From contig NZ_JACHMN010000001.1 of assembly GCF_014204945.1 (NCBI RefSeq), positions 434,001-498,000 on the forward strand: a DNA stretch of 64,000 nucleotides. Reading direction: 5' to 3'. This DNA comes from Allocatelliglobosispora scoriae. GTDB taxonomy: Bacteria; Actinomycetota; Actinomycetes; Mycobacteriales; Micromonosporaceae. Position 1 is the first letter of the stretch, and each line of letters opens with the position of its first letter. The notes under the pieces are model-generated. The model was not told the origin of the DNA and did no database searches. It saw only the letters and a program-made list of their open reading frames with translations. The position numbers and the translations under genes were made by a program. This document shows, piece by piece, positions 15,448 to 23,375 of the stretch.

Positions 15448-16218
15448 ATGACCTACCTGGGGGAGCTCTTCTCACTGGCCGGCCGTACCGCCCTCGTCAC
15501 CGGCGGCAGTTCCGGCATCGGCCTCGGCATGGCCGAGGCACTCGGACGCGCGGGCGCCGCGGTGGTCCTGGTCGCCCGCCGCGAGCGCGAGCTCGCAGCG
15601 GCAGTCGACACCCTCGCCGGGTACGCCGTGACCGCCACCGCCATCAGCGCCGACCTCGGCGAACGCGCCGACGTCAACCGCGTCATCGCTACCGCCGCCG
15701 ACCACTTCGGCGACATCGACATCCTGGTGAACTCCGCAGCCGTCAACATCCGCCCGCCGATGGGTGAGCTGACCGACGCCGACTGGGACCTCAACCACGC
15801 CGTCAACGTCACCGCCCCCTACCTCCTCGGGCAGGCCTTCGGACCCCGGATGGCCGAGCGCGGCTGGGGCCGGATCATCAACATCGGCTCCCAGCAGGCC
15901 GTGCGGGCCTTCGGCAACAGCGGGATCTACGGCGTCGCCAAAGCCGCCATCACCGGCCTCACCCGGTCCCAGGCCGAAGCGTGGTCCCCGCACGGCGTCT
16001 GCGTCAACACCGTCATGCCCGGCTTCGTCATCACCCCGCTCGCCGCTCCGCACCTGGCGGTCCCCGGCCGCGTGGAGGCGCTCGCCGCCCGCACCATGAC
16101 CGGCCGCAACGGCCTACCGCAGGACTTCGCCGGCACCACGGTCTTCCTGGCGAGCGACGCGTCGTCCTATGTCACCGGCCAGACCATCTACGTCGACGGC
16201 GGTTTCTCCGTCCACTAA
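15448..16218 (+). CDS. Short-chain dehydrogenase/reductase (SDR)
   Basis: A 256-residue classical SDR started at ATG 15448 (GTG 15439 possible). Cofactor motif TGGSSGIG (~18-25), NSAAVN in place of NNAG, catalytic Ser in NIGSQQ and YGVAK (YxxxK) are all present, as is the C-terminal SSYVTGQTIYVDGGF. An NAD(P)-dependent oxidoreductase for sugars or alcohols is expected; substrate unknown. Its stop codon is immediately followed by the left 52-bp inverted repeat. Confidence 0.9.
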   Translation: MTYLGELFSLAGRTALVTGGSSGIGLGMAEALGRAGAAVVLVARRERELAAAVDTLAGYAVTATAISADLGERADVNRVIATAADHFGDIDILVNSAAVNIRPPMGELTDADWDLNHAVNVTAPYLLGQAFGPRMAERGWGRIINIGSQQAVRAFGNSGIYGVAKAAITGLTRSQAEAWSPHGVCVNTVMPGFVITPLAAPHLAVPGRVEALAARTMTGRNGLPQDFAGTTVFLASDASSYVTGQTIYVDGGFSVH

Positions 16219-16270
16219 CTGAATTTTAATGCTGGACACGCCGCTGAAACCGCAACAGAAGTCAGGATCA
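16219..16270 (+). repeat. Left 52-bp inverted repeat of a 1.4-kb bounded segment
   Basis: Begins CTGAATTTTAATGCTGGACA and ends AGTCAGGATCA. It recurs inverted at 17568-17619 with only three mismatches. It starts on the base after the SDR stop codon. Confidence 0.8.
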
Positions 16271-16314
16271 ACTCGCGAGCGGCGAGCCCCCCGAGCCGGG
16301 ACTAGGATTCCCCG

Positions 16315-17106
16315 GTGGATCCATCCGCCCCCCGGCGCCTCACCCTCGCCCGCATCGCCGGCATCGGCTGCGCAGCACTTCTCACCCTGGCCGCCGGTCG
16401 TCTGCTCGTCGACGGCATCACCATCCAGAACGAGGCCGGAGCCGAGAGCGCGGGGTCGGCGCTGCGGATCGTCGGTGGGCTGCTGCTCGCCATCACCGGT
16501 CTGACCTGGGCCGGTGGCCTCTGCTACCGAGGCGGCACCGCCGGTCGGCTGCCGCTGGGCCTGGTGCTGTGGATCTGCCTGAGCTTCGGCCTGCTCGGCG
16601 GCTACTGGGCGAACCGGTCACCGGTGATGCTGATCGTGGTCGCGGTGACGCTGCCCTTCGCCGTCCTCTCCGTGGTGATGCACGAGCGGTGGCGGGCCCG
16701 GCAGCTCGGGCGCGAGCAGCGTGACGAGGGACGCGTCGCGGCTCTGACCGCTCGAGGTGTGATCTCCTCGGGGGTGGTCATCGGTGTTCAGCAGACGGGC
16801 CGGACGTCCGGTGAGGATCCCGAGCTGCTGCTGAACGTCCGGTTCACCGTGGACGGCAGCGAGCGGACCGGTACGGCGACCGCGTTCTACCCCGAGCACG
16901 ACCTGCCCCGGAGCGGTGACCAGGTCATCGTCCGCTACCTGCCTGAGGACCCGGCCGTCGTGGACATTCAGGAGAACCGGGTCCCGGTGGTGCCTGCTCC
17001 CGCCGGGGGCCTGTCGCTGGAGTTGGAGCGGCTGGCCCGCCTGCACCGTGACGGCAGCCTGACCGACGGGGAGTTCAGCGCCGCGAAGTCCCGGCTCCTG
17101 GGCTAG
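16315..17106 (+). CDS. Multi-pass membrane protein with C-terminal SHOCT domain
   Basis: A 263-residue protein from GTG 16315. Four hydrophobic segments span ~10-125 (AGIGCAALLTLAAGRLLV, IVGGLLLAITGLTWAGGL, LGLVLWICLSFGLLGGYW, VMLIVVAVTLPFAVLSVV). A DUF3592-like beta domain (~150-225, LLLNVRFTVDGSERTGTATAF ... GDQVIVRYLPEDPAVV) follows, then a SHOCT tail (LERLARLHRDGSLTDGEFSAAK). Function unknown; a membrane stress or signalling role is conjecture. It ends 4 bases inside the convergent GNAT gene. Confidence 0.75.
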   Translation: MDPSAPRRLTLARIAGIGCAALLTLAAGRLLVDGITIQNEAGAESAGSALRIVGGLLLAITGLTWAGGLCYRGGTAGRLPLGLVLWICLSFGLLGGYWANRSPVMLIVVAVTLPFAVLSVVMHERWRARQLGREQRDEGRVAALTARGVISSGVVIGVQQTGRTSGEDPELLLNVRFTVDGSERTGTATAFYPEHDLPRSGDQVIVRYLPEDPAVVDIQENRVPVVPAPAGGLSLELERLARLHRDGSLTDGEFSAAKSRLLG

Positions 17107-17534
17107 GCGTCGGCTTCCGAGACCTGTTTCCACAGCAGGAGCCGGCGGTGGTGGCGGAAGCCTGCGCGTTGGTAGAAGTCGACGGCGCGGCGGCCGGAGT
17201 GGACGGTCACGTGGAGCAGGCCACGGGCGGCGGCCTCGGCCAGGATCGCGGCGATCAGCGCGCTGCCGATGCCGCGGTTGCGGTGCTCCTCGCGTACCTC
17301 GACGGACTGGACGTCGCCGTAGCGCCGGTCCAGTGAGGCGTTGCCGGGCACCCGTTCGGCGACGTGCAGCCAGGCGGCGCCGACCACGGACCCGTCGACC
17401 TCGGCCACGAACGGCAGGTGTGTCTCCGCGTGGGCGTCGACCCAGCCCGTGTAGGCCGCGAGGTTGTCCGCGTCGATGCCGCGCAGTTCGGCGAGCGCCG
17501 CCGCGTCCGCCGTGCCGGCCTTCCTGATGATCAC
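17103..17534 (-). CDS. GNAT family N-acetyltransferase
   Basis: A 143-residue GNAT domain started at GTG 17534 (MIIRKAGTADAAALAELRG); TACACT just upstream suggests a leaderless transcript. The acetyl-CoA loop is EHRNRGIGSALI (R/QxxGxG/A) and the end VDFYQRAGFRHHRRLLLWKQ is typical. Substrate unknown. Together with the SHOCT protein it is enclosed by the 52-bp inverted repeats. Confidence 0.85.
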   Translation of the reverse strand: MIIRKAGTADAAALAELRGIDADNLAAYTGWVDAHAETHLPFVAEVDGSVVGAAWLHVAERVPGNASLDRRYGDVQSVEVREEHRNRGIGSALIAAILAEAAARGLLHVTVHSGRRAVDFYQRAGFRHHRRLLLWKQVSEADA

Positions 17535-17567
17535 CCGCCGGAGTGTAGGCGAGCCGCGCGTACGGAG

Positions 17568-17619
17568 TGACCCTGACTTTTGTTGCAGTTTCAGCGGCGT
17601 GTCCAGCATTAAAATTCAG
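17568..17619 (-). repeat. Right 52-bp inverted repeat of the bounded segment
   Basis: Reverse complement of 16219-16270 with three substitutions. The stop codon of the antiporter (17616-17618) lies inside it, so the repeat supplies that gene's end. No target-site duplication is obvious outside the pair. Confidence 0.8.
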
Positions 17620-18617
17620 GGGTGGTCGTGGGCCCGGTTGACCGCTGCGTGGGTCAGGTTGGTGGCGACGATCGCGGGGGCGACGATCGCGGCGATGCCG
17701 GTGAAGGTCGACTCCAGGCGCAGGGCGAGGATGATCGCGGTGATGCCGTTCTGCTGGGCCAGGGCCAGGTGCCACCGGTCCTGGCGGGGCAGGCCCTTCG
17801 TGAGCAGCCACCCGACGGCGATCTGGGCGGTGAACGCGGCCAGGCCCAGGGTGGCGCCCTGGACGAGGGCGATCGGTGCGGTCAGGCCGGTCAGCAGGAC
17901 ACCGACCAGGACCGCCGCCGCCAGCAGGGCGCCGGTGGTGAGGCGGGGCAGCCATCGGTCCAGCCATCGGGGGCGGGCGAACAGGCCGACCAGGGCGAGG
18001 CCCAGCATCCAGAGCTGCCACACCGCGACGCCCGCCGCGAGCGCGACCAGCGCGGTGACGGCCCATTCGCGGGTGCGGACCAGCCGCCACACCAGCCATG
18101 CGACGGCGGCGAAGGCGAGGTTGAGGGCGAGGTCGGCGGCGATGGAGAGCGGGTCGTGGCGGGCGGTGGAGTCCAGGGCGATCGCGGCGACGTAGACGGT
18201 GAGGATCACCGTCACCGGGTCGTCGAAGGAGGACCAGGCGGCGAGGATCGTCTTCGCGCGGGGCGTCATCCGGTCGTCGCCCATGAGTGCGGCCACCGAC
18301 AGCGGGTCGATCTGGGCGACGACGACGCCGAGGAGCAGGAAGAGCGGGTCCTGCCAGGCGAGGGCGAGCACGGTGCCGATGAGGGCCGCCTTGGCGACGA
18401 CGCCGACGGTGACGGCGGTGGCGATGAGCCTGCCGTCCTGGCGGGCCGAGGGCAGGTCGATGCCGTATGTCGAGCCGTAGAGTCCGATGGCGAGCAGGGC
18501 CGCCGTACCCACCAGGTAGCCGGCGGTGTCGGGGAGGTCCGCCACGTGCAGGCCGGTGACCCACGCGATGGCCGCGCCGAGGCCGACGGCGGCGATGAGG
18601 GCCGCGAAGCGTCGCAC
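17616..18617 (-). CDS. Cation/proton antiporter (CPA1-like)
   Basis: A 333-residue integral membrane protein with about ten hydrophobic segments. Diagnostic stretches are VVVAQIDPLSVAALMGDDRM (~100-118), AAWSSFDDPVTVILTVYVA and LALAQQNGITAIILALRLES, which match the ion-binding Asp pair and the substrate helices of Na+(K+)/H+ antiporters. It is shorter than usual (380-500) and lacks a C-terminal regulatory domain. It follows the 18624 gene by 6 bases in an operon. Confidence 0.75.
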   Translation of the reverse strand: MRRFAALIAAVGLGAAIAWVTGLHVADLPDTAGYLVGTAALLAIGLYGSTYGIDLPSARQDGRLIATAVTVGVVAKAALIGTVLALAWQDPLFLLLGVVVAQIDPLSVAALMGDDRMTPRAKTILAAWSSFDDPVTVILTVYVAAIALDSTARHDPLSIAADLALNLAFAAVAWLVWRLVRTREWAVTALVALAAGVAVWQLWMLGLALVGLFARPRWLDRWLPRLTTGALLAAAVLVGVLLTGLTAPIALVQGATLGLAAFTAQIAVGWLLTKGLPRQDRWHLALAQQNGITAIILALRLESTFTGIAAIVAPAIVATNLTHAAVNRAHDHP

Positions 18618-18623
18618 GGCGGG

Positions 18624-19574
18624 TCAGACCGTGCGGACGCGGTTGACGGGGAGCAGGCCCCGGATGGCGCGGAGCTGGTCGGTGAGGTGTTCGAGGTCGT
18701 CGTCGGTGCGGTGGATCTGCTCCTGGTCGAGGGTGACGCCGATGACGTGCAGGCGGGGCGAGCTGCTGACGAGGTAGTAGTAGATCGCACCCTGCTCGAC
18801 GTCGAAGACGAGGCGCACCAGGGGGCCGGTCTCCAGGACGGAGAACTTGGTGTTGAGGTCGGCGAGCAGGTCGATGATGGTGGGTCCGTAGTCGTTGTAC
18901 TGCTCGCGGCGGACGGCGTGGGTGGTCTCGATGGGGGCGAACTTGGTGAGCTGGTCGAAGACGTCGACGTTGAAGATGCGGTGGCCGCCCTCGTAGTAGG
19001 CGACGTAGTGCAGCCGGTCGAGGGTGAGGGCTTCGCGGCAGGCGTCGAAGGCCTGCTGGTGCTTGGGGCCGTCGAAGCGGGCGGGGATCTTGGTGAAGGC
19101 GAGGCGTTCGATGGGCAGCGGTCGGCGCTGGGCGGGGATCTCGGCTGACGGGGCTTCGGCGACGGGGGCTTCGACGCGGAAGTAGAACCAGCCGATGGTG
19201 AAGGTGGCGAGGCCGAGGACGAGGGTGGTCATGCCGACGATGTCCTGGACCATGTCGGCGGACAGGACATCGGGGATCGCGGCGAGCAGGAAGCCGTGCA
19301 CGGCGGCGGCAAGGCCGCTGAAGAGCAGGAACGCGGCGCGGGCGCGCTGGAAGAGCTTCCGGCCGGCCTGGGAGGCGTAGAGGATGGCCGCGCTGAAGCC
19401 GAGCAGGAGTGCGGTGAGGGCGGTGCGGAAGAAGTTGAAGGGCTCGTCGTTGAGGACGGCCAGCAGGATCTCGCCGAGCAGCGGCAGGACGAAGGAGCTG
19501 GCGAGGATCGCGGCGAACCGTTCGGCCCAGGCGGTCCGTGGCGGAGGGACGTTGTCGCCCGGGCGGGTTGGCAT
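18624..19574 (-). CDS. Membrane protein of unknown function, antiporter operon
   Basis: A 316-residue protein. Four membrane helices fill residues ~20-130 (FAAILASSFVLPLLGEILLAV, TALTALLLGFSAAILY, AAFLLFSGLAAAVHGFLLA, GMTTLVLGLATFTIGWFYF). A soluble C-terminal domain (~150-316) follows with RIFNVDVFDQLTKFAP and GAIYYYLVSSSPRLHVIG. The operon with an antiporter suggests a partner or sensor for ion homeostasis. No family recognised. Confidence 0.65.
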   Translation of the reverse strand: MPTRPGDNVPPPRTAWAERFAAILASSFVLPLLGEILLAVLNDEPFNFFRTALTALLLGFSAAILYASQAGRKLFQRARAAFLLFSGLAAAVHGFLLAAIPDVLSADMVQDIVGMTTLVLGLATFTIGWFYFRVEAPVAEAPSAEIPAQRRPLPIERLAFTKIPARFDGPKHQQAFDACREALTLDRLHYVAYYEGGHRIFNVDVFDQLTKFAPIETTHAVRREQYNDYGPTIIDLLADLNTKFSVLETGPLVRLVFDVEQGAIYYYLVSSSPRLHVIGVTLDQEQIHRTDDDLEHLTDQLRAIRGLLPVNRVRTV

Positions 19575-19677
19575 CCGTGCATCTTAATGTGGGCAGAGAT
19601 CGATATGGGTACGGGTGGAGAGGGGCACGCCTTACCATCGTGACTGTCGGTCATGCTTGATATACGGGGGGTAAGTC

Positions 19678-20049
19678 GTGAGTGTGCGGACGGATCTGAA
19701 CGGGAAGCGGTTGCGGGCGCCGGGTGACAAGGCTGTTTACCTGGTCTTCGACGGCAAGAAGAGCCACGTGAAGAACCAGGAGATCTACCTGCGGCTGTTC
19801 CCGGACGACTGGGCGGGGATCGAGGACACCCCGGAGGTGGCCGAGATCGACGAGGGCCAGGTGATCGAGGACGCCTACCTGGCGCAGTCCGATGCCGAGG
19901 ACAAGACGTACTTCGTCGCGAACGGCTGGAAGCGCTACATCTCGAATGCTGACGTGTTCTCACGTTATGGCTTCGTGAAGGACAAGGCCCGGCCGACCGC
20001 GCAGGCGGATCTCGATGCGCTGCCCGAGGGCGACCCGCTCACGACGTAG
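19678..20049 (+). CDS. Hypothetical protein, possible secreted-effector/surface wheel-type domain
   Basis: A 123-residue acidic protein from GTG 19678 with GGGGGGTAA upstream. No signal peptide or membrane helix. It has a repeated aromatic pattern (KAVYLVFDGKKSHVKNQEIYLRLFPDDW, DKTYFVANGWKRYISNADVFSRYGF) suggesting two related beta-rich halves around short KxxV.xxxVF motifs. No family recognised, and the suggested domain type is only a guess from pattern. Confidence 0.55.
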   Translation: MSVRTDLNGKRLRAPGDKAVYLVFDGKKSHVKNQEIYLRLFPDDWAGIEDTPEVAEIDEGQVIEDAYLAQSDAEDKTYFVANGWKRYISNADVFSRYGFVKDKARPTAQADLDALPEGDPLTT

Positions 20050-20064
20050 GGCGCGTAGAGCGCA

Positions 20065-20103
20065 GTTGAGGCGGTGGGGAGCGTTCCCCACCGCCTCAAC
20101 TTT
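20065..20103 (+). terminator. Strong hairpin terminator
   Basis: A perfect 16-bp stem GTTGAGGCGGTGGGGA with a 4-base loop, followed by TTT, starts 15 bases after the stop codon. Its 3' end overlaps the dif-like site. Confidence 0.75.
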
Positions 20104-20126
20104 ACATAATGCACATTATCGAACCG
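20099..20126 (-). other. dif-like Xer recombination site
   Basis: On the minus strand the 11-6-11 layout reads CGGTTCGATAA, TGTGCA, TTATGTAAAGT. From memory the actinobacterial dif consensus is TTSRCCGATAA, TVNACA, TTATGTCAAGT; by eye the XerD-type arm matches at 10 of 11 and the whole at 22 of 28 positions. This would mark the replication terminus of a circular chromosome or a Xer-using element. The consensus is recalled, not looked up. Confidence 0.5.
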
Positions 20127-20189
20127 CGCATGCGGTTCGATAATGTGAGTCCGTTACCCAACTCGCTGCGCTCGTTCGGTAACGGACTC
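20112..20189. repeat. Two consecutive inverted repeats after the dif-like site
   Basis: A perfect 16-bp inverted repeat (CACATTATCGAACCGC, loop GCAT, 20112-20147) duplicates one arm of the dif-like site in reverse. It runs into a second hairpin with 12-bp arms GAGTCCGTTACC/GGTAACGGACTC (20147-20189), whose loop holds CTCGCTGCGCTCG. It precedes the convergent Bax inhibitor stop by 12 bases and may also act as terminator. Confidence 0.7.
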
Positions 20190-20201
20190 CTTCGTGTGGT
20201 T

Positions 20202-21014
20202 CTAGTCTCGGCCGCGCAGGTAACTCAGAAGGCGGAGGACCTCCAGGTAGACCCAGACCAGGCCCAGGAGGATGCCGAAGGCGCAGTACCAGGAGGCCCT
20301 GGTGGGCAGGCCCTGGGCGACGCCGCGCTCGACCTCGTCGAAGTCCAGGACGAAGGTCATCGCACCGATGATGATCATCACGATGCTGAAGCCGATCGCG
20401 AGCATGCCGCCGTTGCCGTTGGCGTCGCCGCGCAGGCCGGTGTAGATGCCGAAGAAGCTCAGCACCCAGTTGACGAGCATAACGACGACCGCGCCGATCA
20501 GCGCACCGACGATCATCTTGCGCAGGCGCGGGGTGGCCCGGATCGCACGGCTGGTGTAGAGCAGGGCCATGACGCCGAAGATGGCGAACGTCGCGATCGC
20601 GGCCTGCAGGACGATGCCGCCGAACCGCTCCTCGTAGAACTTGCTGATCAGACCGATCGCCACGCCCTCGAACACGGCGTAGGCGATGATCAGCGGCGGG
20701 CTGGTGACCCGCTTGAAGCCGATGATGAGACCGATGACCAGCGCGATCACCAGGCTGCCGATCATCGCGATGCCGGTGTACTTCTCCGGCAGCAGCGTCC
20801 AGGCGGCGGCACCGGTGATGCCGAGCACGGCGAGCAGCGCGACGGTCTTGATGACCACGTCCTCGACCGTCATCCGGTCGGTGCGGTCGACGACGACGGG
20901 TCCGCTGGTCGTGACGGTGCCCGGCTGGTACCAGCCGGACTGCCCGTAGGAATTGGTCCCGGGCTGAGTTTGAGGTGTCAAATGAGTGAAGACAGGATTC
21001 GAGCTACGGCGCAT
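20202..21014 (-). CDS. Bax inhibitor-1/YccA family membrane protein
   Basis: A ~270-residue protein started at MRRSSNPVFTHLT (ATG 21014; ATG 21023 is an alternative since GGAGG is too close to 21014). A cytosolic N-terminus is followed by seven membrane segments between ~60 and 265. Conserved stretches include YAVFEGVAIGLISKFYEERFGGIVLQAAIATFAIFG and FVLDFDEVE..V. The family forms pH-sensitive Ca2+ leak channels; actinobacterial members are uncharacterised. Confidence 0.88.
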   Translation of the reverse strand: MRRSSNPVFTHLTPQTQPGTNSYGQSGWYQPGTVTTSGPVVVDRTDRMTVEDVVIKTVALLAVLGITGAAAWTLLPEKYTGIAMIGSLVIALVIGLIIGFKRVTSPPLIIAYAVFEGVAIGLISKFYEERFGGIVLQAAIATFAIFGVMALLYTSRAIRATPRLRKMIVGALIGAVVVMLVNWVLSFFGIYTGLRGDANGNGGMLAIGFSIVMIIIGAMTFVLDFDEVERGVAQGLPTRASWYCAFGILLGLVWVYLEVLRLLSYLRGRD

Positions 21015-21170
21015 GCCCTCCATAGTGCCATCCCATGACCAGTCCTGCCTGGCTCCGGGTGGGCCTCTCCCCCGGCGTTGCGGCTGATCAATGCGTGACA
21101 TAACGATCGGCATGGGCGTTCGGCAATCGACCTATCGACCGATGTCATCGGCTGGGCGGGCTGGCATATC

Positions 21171-21440
21171 GTGCGTTGCGTGGCGGATTCGGCGAGTTCG
21201 GGCGCGCTCGTGATCGGTGTGCTCGGCGGCGTGCTGGGCACGATCGTCTGGCTGCGCTGGCGGGGCACGAAAGCCGCCTACGGCGGGTGGAAGACGGCCC
21301 GTGCCGGCATTCCGAAGGCGAAGGCCGGGCGTGGCAAGGCGCGTACGGCGTTCGGGCTGGCGGTGCGGGGCCTGGTCATCGCCCTGGTCATCTTCGTCGT
21401 CTACGTCATCGCCACGTCGACGGCGATGTTCAAGGGCTGA
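21171..21440 (+). CDS. Small two-helix membrane protein
   Basis: An 89-residue protein (GTG 21171, or GTG 21180 giving MADSASSG). Hydrophobic helices at ~12-27 (ALVIGVLGGVLGTIVWL) and ~66-84 (GLVIALVIFVVYVIATS) flank a basic loop rich in Lys/Arg/Gly (GTKAAYGGWKTARAGIPKAKAGRGKART). Function unknown; it diverges from the Bax inhibitor gene. Confidence 0.6.
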   Translation: MRCVADSASSGALVIGVLGGVLGTIVWLRWRGTKAAYGGWKTARAGIPKAKAGRGKARTAFGLAVRGLVIALVIFVVYVIATSTAMFKG

Positions 21441-21531
21441 CCGGCTTTTTCCATCGGCATTCGAGCCACCCGTCCAATGGTCGCCTTCTGAGCGTGTATT
21501 TCACTGTGCCAGTGATGTTGATGTGCCAGCG

Positions 21532-22041
21532 ATGACCGCTCCTGCGGATTCGTTCCGGGAGTATGTGGACGCGCGTCTAGGGGCGCTCGTGCGCACGGCG
21601 TTTCTGTTGACGGGCGACTCCTATTTGGCGGAGGACCTGGTTCAGCAGACGTTGGCCAAGGTCGCCTCCCGCTGGGAACCGATCGTGGCGGACGGCAACC
21701 CGGACGCTTACGTGCGGCGCGTCCTTTACCACCAGCATGTCTCCTGGTGGCGACGGTGGCGACGGGAGCCGCTGCCGGTCGCCGACGTGCCGGAGGTCGC
21801 CGGGGCGGACCCCCACGGGCCGACGACGACGGCGATCGACGTTCGCCACGCACTGGCCAAACTGGCCCCCAAGCAGCGGGCCGTGTTGGTGCTGCGCTAC
21901 TTCGAGGACCTGACCGAGGCACAGACGGCGCAGGTCCTCGGTGTCTCGACGAGCACCGTGAAGAGCCAGACCCGGGACGCGCTGGCCCGTCTGCGTGCCG
22001 TCGCCCCCGAACTGGCCGACCTGCAGGAGGCGTCGAGATGA
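21532..22041 (+). CDS. SigE-family ECF-type RNA polymerase sigma factor
   Basis: A 169-residue sigma factor started at ATG 21532. Region 2 is FREYVDARLGALVRTAFLLTGDSYLAEDLVQQTLAKV (~8-44) and region 4 is ALAKLAPKQRAVLVLRYFEDLTEAQTAQVLGVSTSTVKSQTRDALARLR (~107-155). The SigE-type subfamily in actinomycetes often precedes a membrane protein that may act as anti-sigma factor. That layout is seen here, with ATGA overlap to the next gene. Confidence 0.92.
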   Translation: MTAPADSFREYVDARLGALVRTAFLLTGDSYLAEDLVQQTLAKVASRWEPIVADGNPDAYVRRVLYHQHVSWWRRWRREPLPVADVPEVAGADPHGPTTTAIDVRHALAKLAPKQRAVLVLRYFEDLTEAQTAQVLGVSTSTVKSQTRDALARLRAVAPELADLQEASR

Positions 22042-23375
22042 CTACAGCACTGCGTCGGGCTCTGGTCGATCTCTCGGGCGAGGCTCCCAGCGTGCGCATG
22101 CCGGACCTGTGGCGGCGCGGACGCCGCATCCGCCGGCGGCGCCGAGCCGTGGGGATTCTCACCTGCCTGCTGGTGGGCGCGGCCGCGATGTGGCTGCCGT
22201 CGCCTACCGCGACCGGGTCGCAGTTCGCAGCGACCGACGACCGCACGCTGCCGGCCTGGGTCGCACAGCCCTACCTGTGGCAGCAGACGTTCGGCGCGGA
22301 TCCCCACGGGCCGGCGAAGCTCGTGTTCGAGACGGGGCACAGTCTCGATCTGGAGACGTCGCTGGTGGTCGTGGGCCGGGACGACTCCTTCCGGCTGATC
22401 TACCGCGATCCGGGCGAGTGGACGGGCAGTCTGTCGCCGGACGGCCGCTACCTCCTGGGCGGCAGCCTGGTCGACCTCGTCACCGGGCAGTCCCGCACGC
22501 TCAGCCCCGCCGTCTCGTCGCAGTGGCCGGTCGTGTGGTCGCCCGACAGCCGAAGCGCCGTCGCCGTCGTCGGACAGGACGACGTGGTGCCCACCACCGG
22601 GCCAGACGGCGAGCGGATCAACGATCCGACCCGCTTGGACAACATCGTCATCGTCAGCGTGCCCGACGGCAGTCCGAGGGTCGTCCACGTCGCCGAGGCG
22701 GGCGCCTTCCGGGCCGCGTTCTCGCCTGACGGTTCCCGGCTCGCCATCACCGTCGGCCGGGACGCACAGGACCAGGAGCTGCTCGTCATCGACGTTGCGA
22801 CCGGTGCCGTACAACGCAGGGCGCCACTGAGCGAGCAGCAGCAGATCGCGGGCGCCGCAGCGTGGTCCCTGGACGGCAACCACCTGGTCCTGACATTCGC
22901 CGAGGGATGCCCTGCCCCGACATCCTGCGACGAGTCCGCCCCCGACCGGCCGGCCCCGCACCGGTTCCACCTGCAACATCTAGATGTCGACACCGGAACG
23001 GTCACGGACGAGGCGGACCGCGGCCGGTCCGGTCAGCCGTCGCTCATCGCGTGGCGGCAGGGCGCACCGGTCCTGTCGGTCACCGACACGGATGGCTCCT
23101 GCGCCATCGTGCGTCTTCCGGACGGCCGGAGCCCTGAGACTCTGCCACTGCGGTCGGCCGGGTACGGGTGCCCGAGCTACCCCCGCGACGCACTGGAGCA
23201 GTGGACCCTCGACGGCCCACCATTGGCGCCGTCACCATGGCAGGCCCAGAACTGGGCGTACGTCGTGGTGGGGTTCGCCGCCCTGGCCGGCGCGGCGCTC
23301 GTGGTGAGGCTGCGCCGCCGGTGGGGGCGGCGGTCGGTGGCACGGAGCTCGCTCGGCGGGTCGTCTACGCGGTGA
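22038..23375 (+). CDS. Membrane-anchored beta-propeller protein, putative anti-sigma partner
   Basis: A 445-residue protein. A short cytosolic N-terminus (MTTALRRALVDLSGEAPSVRMPDLWRRGRR) is followed by one membrane helix (~36-55) and an extracytoplasmic TolB/WD40-like propeller with repeated SPDGRYLLGG, SPDSRSAVAV, SPDGSRLAI and SLDGNHLVL blades. A second C-terminal helix (AYVVVGFAALAGAALVVRL) precedes a basic tail. Its start overlaps the sigma factor stop (ATGA), and such partners probably sequester the sigma factor through the N-terminus. It ends 11 bases inside the convergent HD-Pnk gene. Confidence 0.7.
   Translation: MTTALRRALVDLSGEAPSVRMPDLWRRGRRIRRRRRAVGILTCLLVGAAAMWLPSPTATGSQFAATDDRTLPAWVAQPYLWQQTFGADPHGPAKLVFETGHSLDLETSLVVVGRDDSFRLIYRDPGEWTGSLSPDGRYLLGGSLVDLVTGQSRTLSPAVSSQWPVVWSPDSRSAVAVVGQDDVVPTTGPDGERINDPTRLDNIVIVSVPDGSPRVVHVAEAGAFRAAFSPDGSRLAITVGRDAQDQELLVIDVATGAVQRRAPLSEQQQIAGAAAWSLDGNHLVLTFAEGCPAPTSCDESAPDRPAPHRFHLQHLDVDTGTVTDEADRGRSGQPSLIAWRQGAPVLSVTDTDGSCAIVRLPDGRSPETLPLRSAGYGCPSYPRDALEQWTLDGPPLAPSPWQAQNWAYVVVGFAALAGAALVVRLRRRWGRRSVARSSLGGSSTR

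Noticed and set aside
16618-19638. A ~1000-residue minus-strand open frame
   Set aside because: Arg/Pro-rich with no domain; it is the out-of-frame shadow of the antiporter and 18624 genes in GC-rich DNA.
13761-20126. Integrated prophage or ICE around the tyrosine recombinase
   Set aside because: No structural, relaxase, replication or tRNA gene is seen; neighbouring genes are ordinary chromosomal types.
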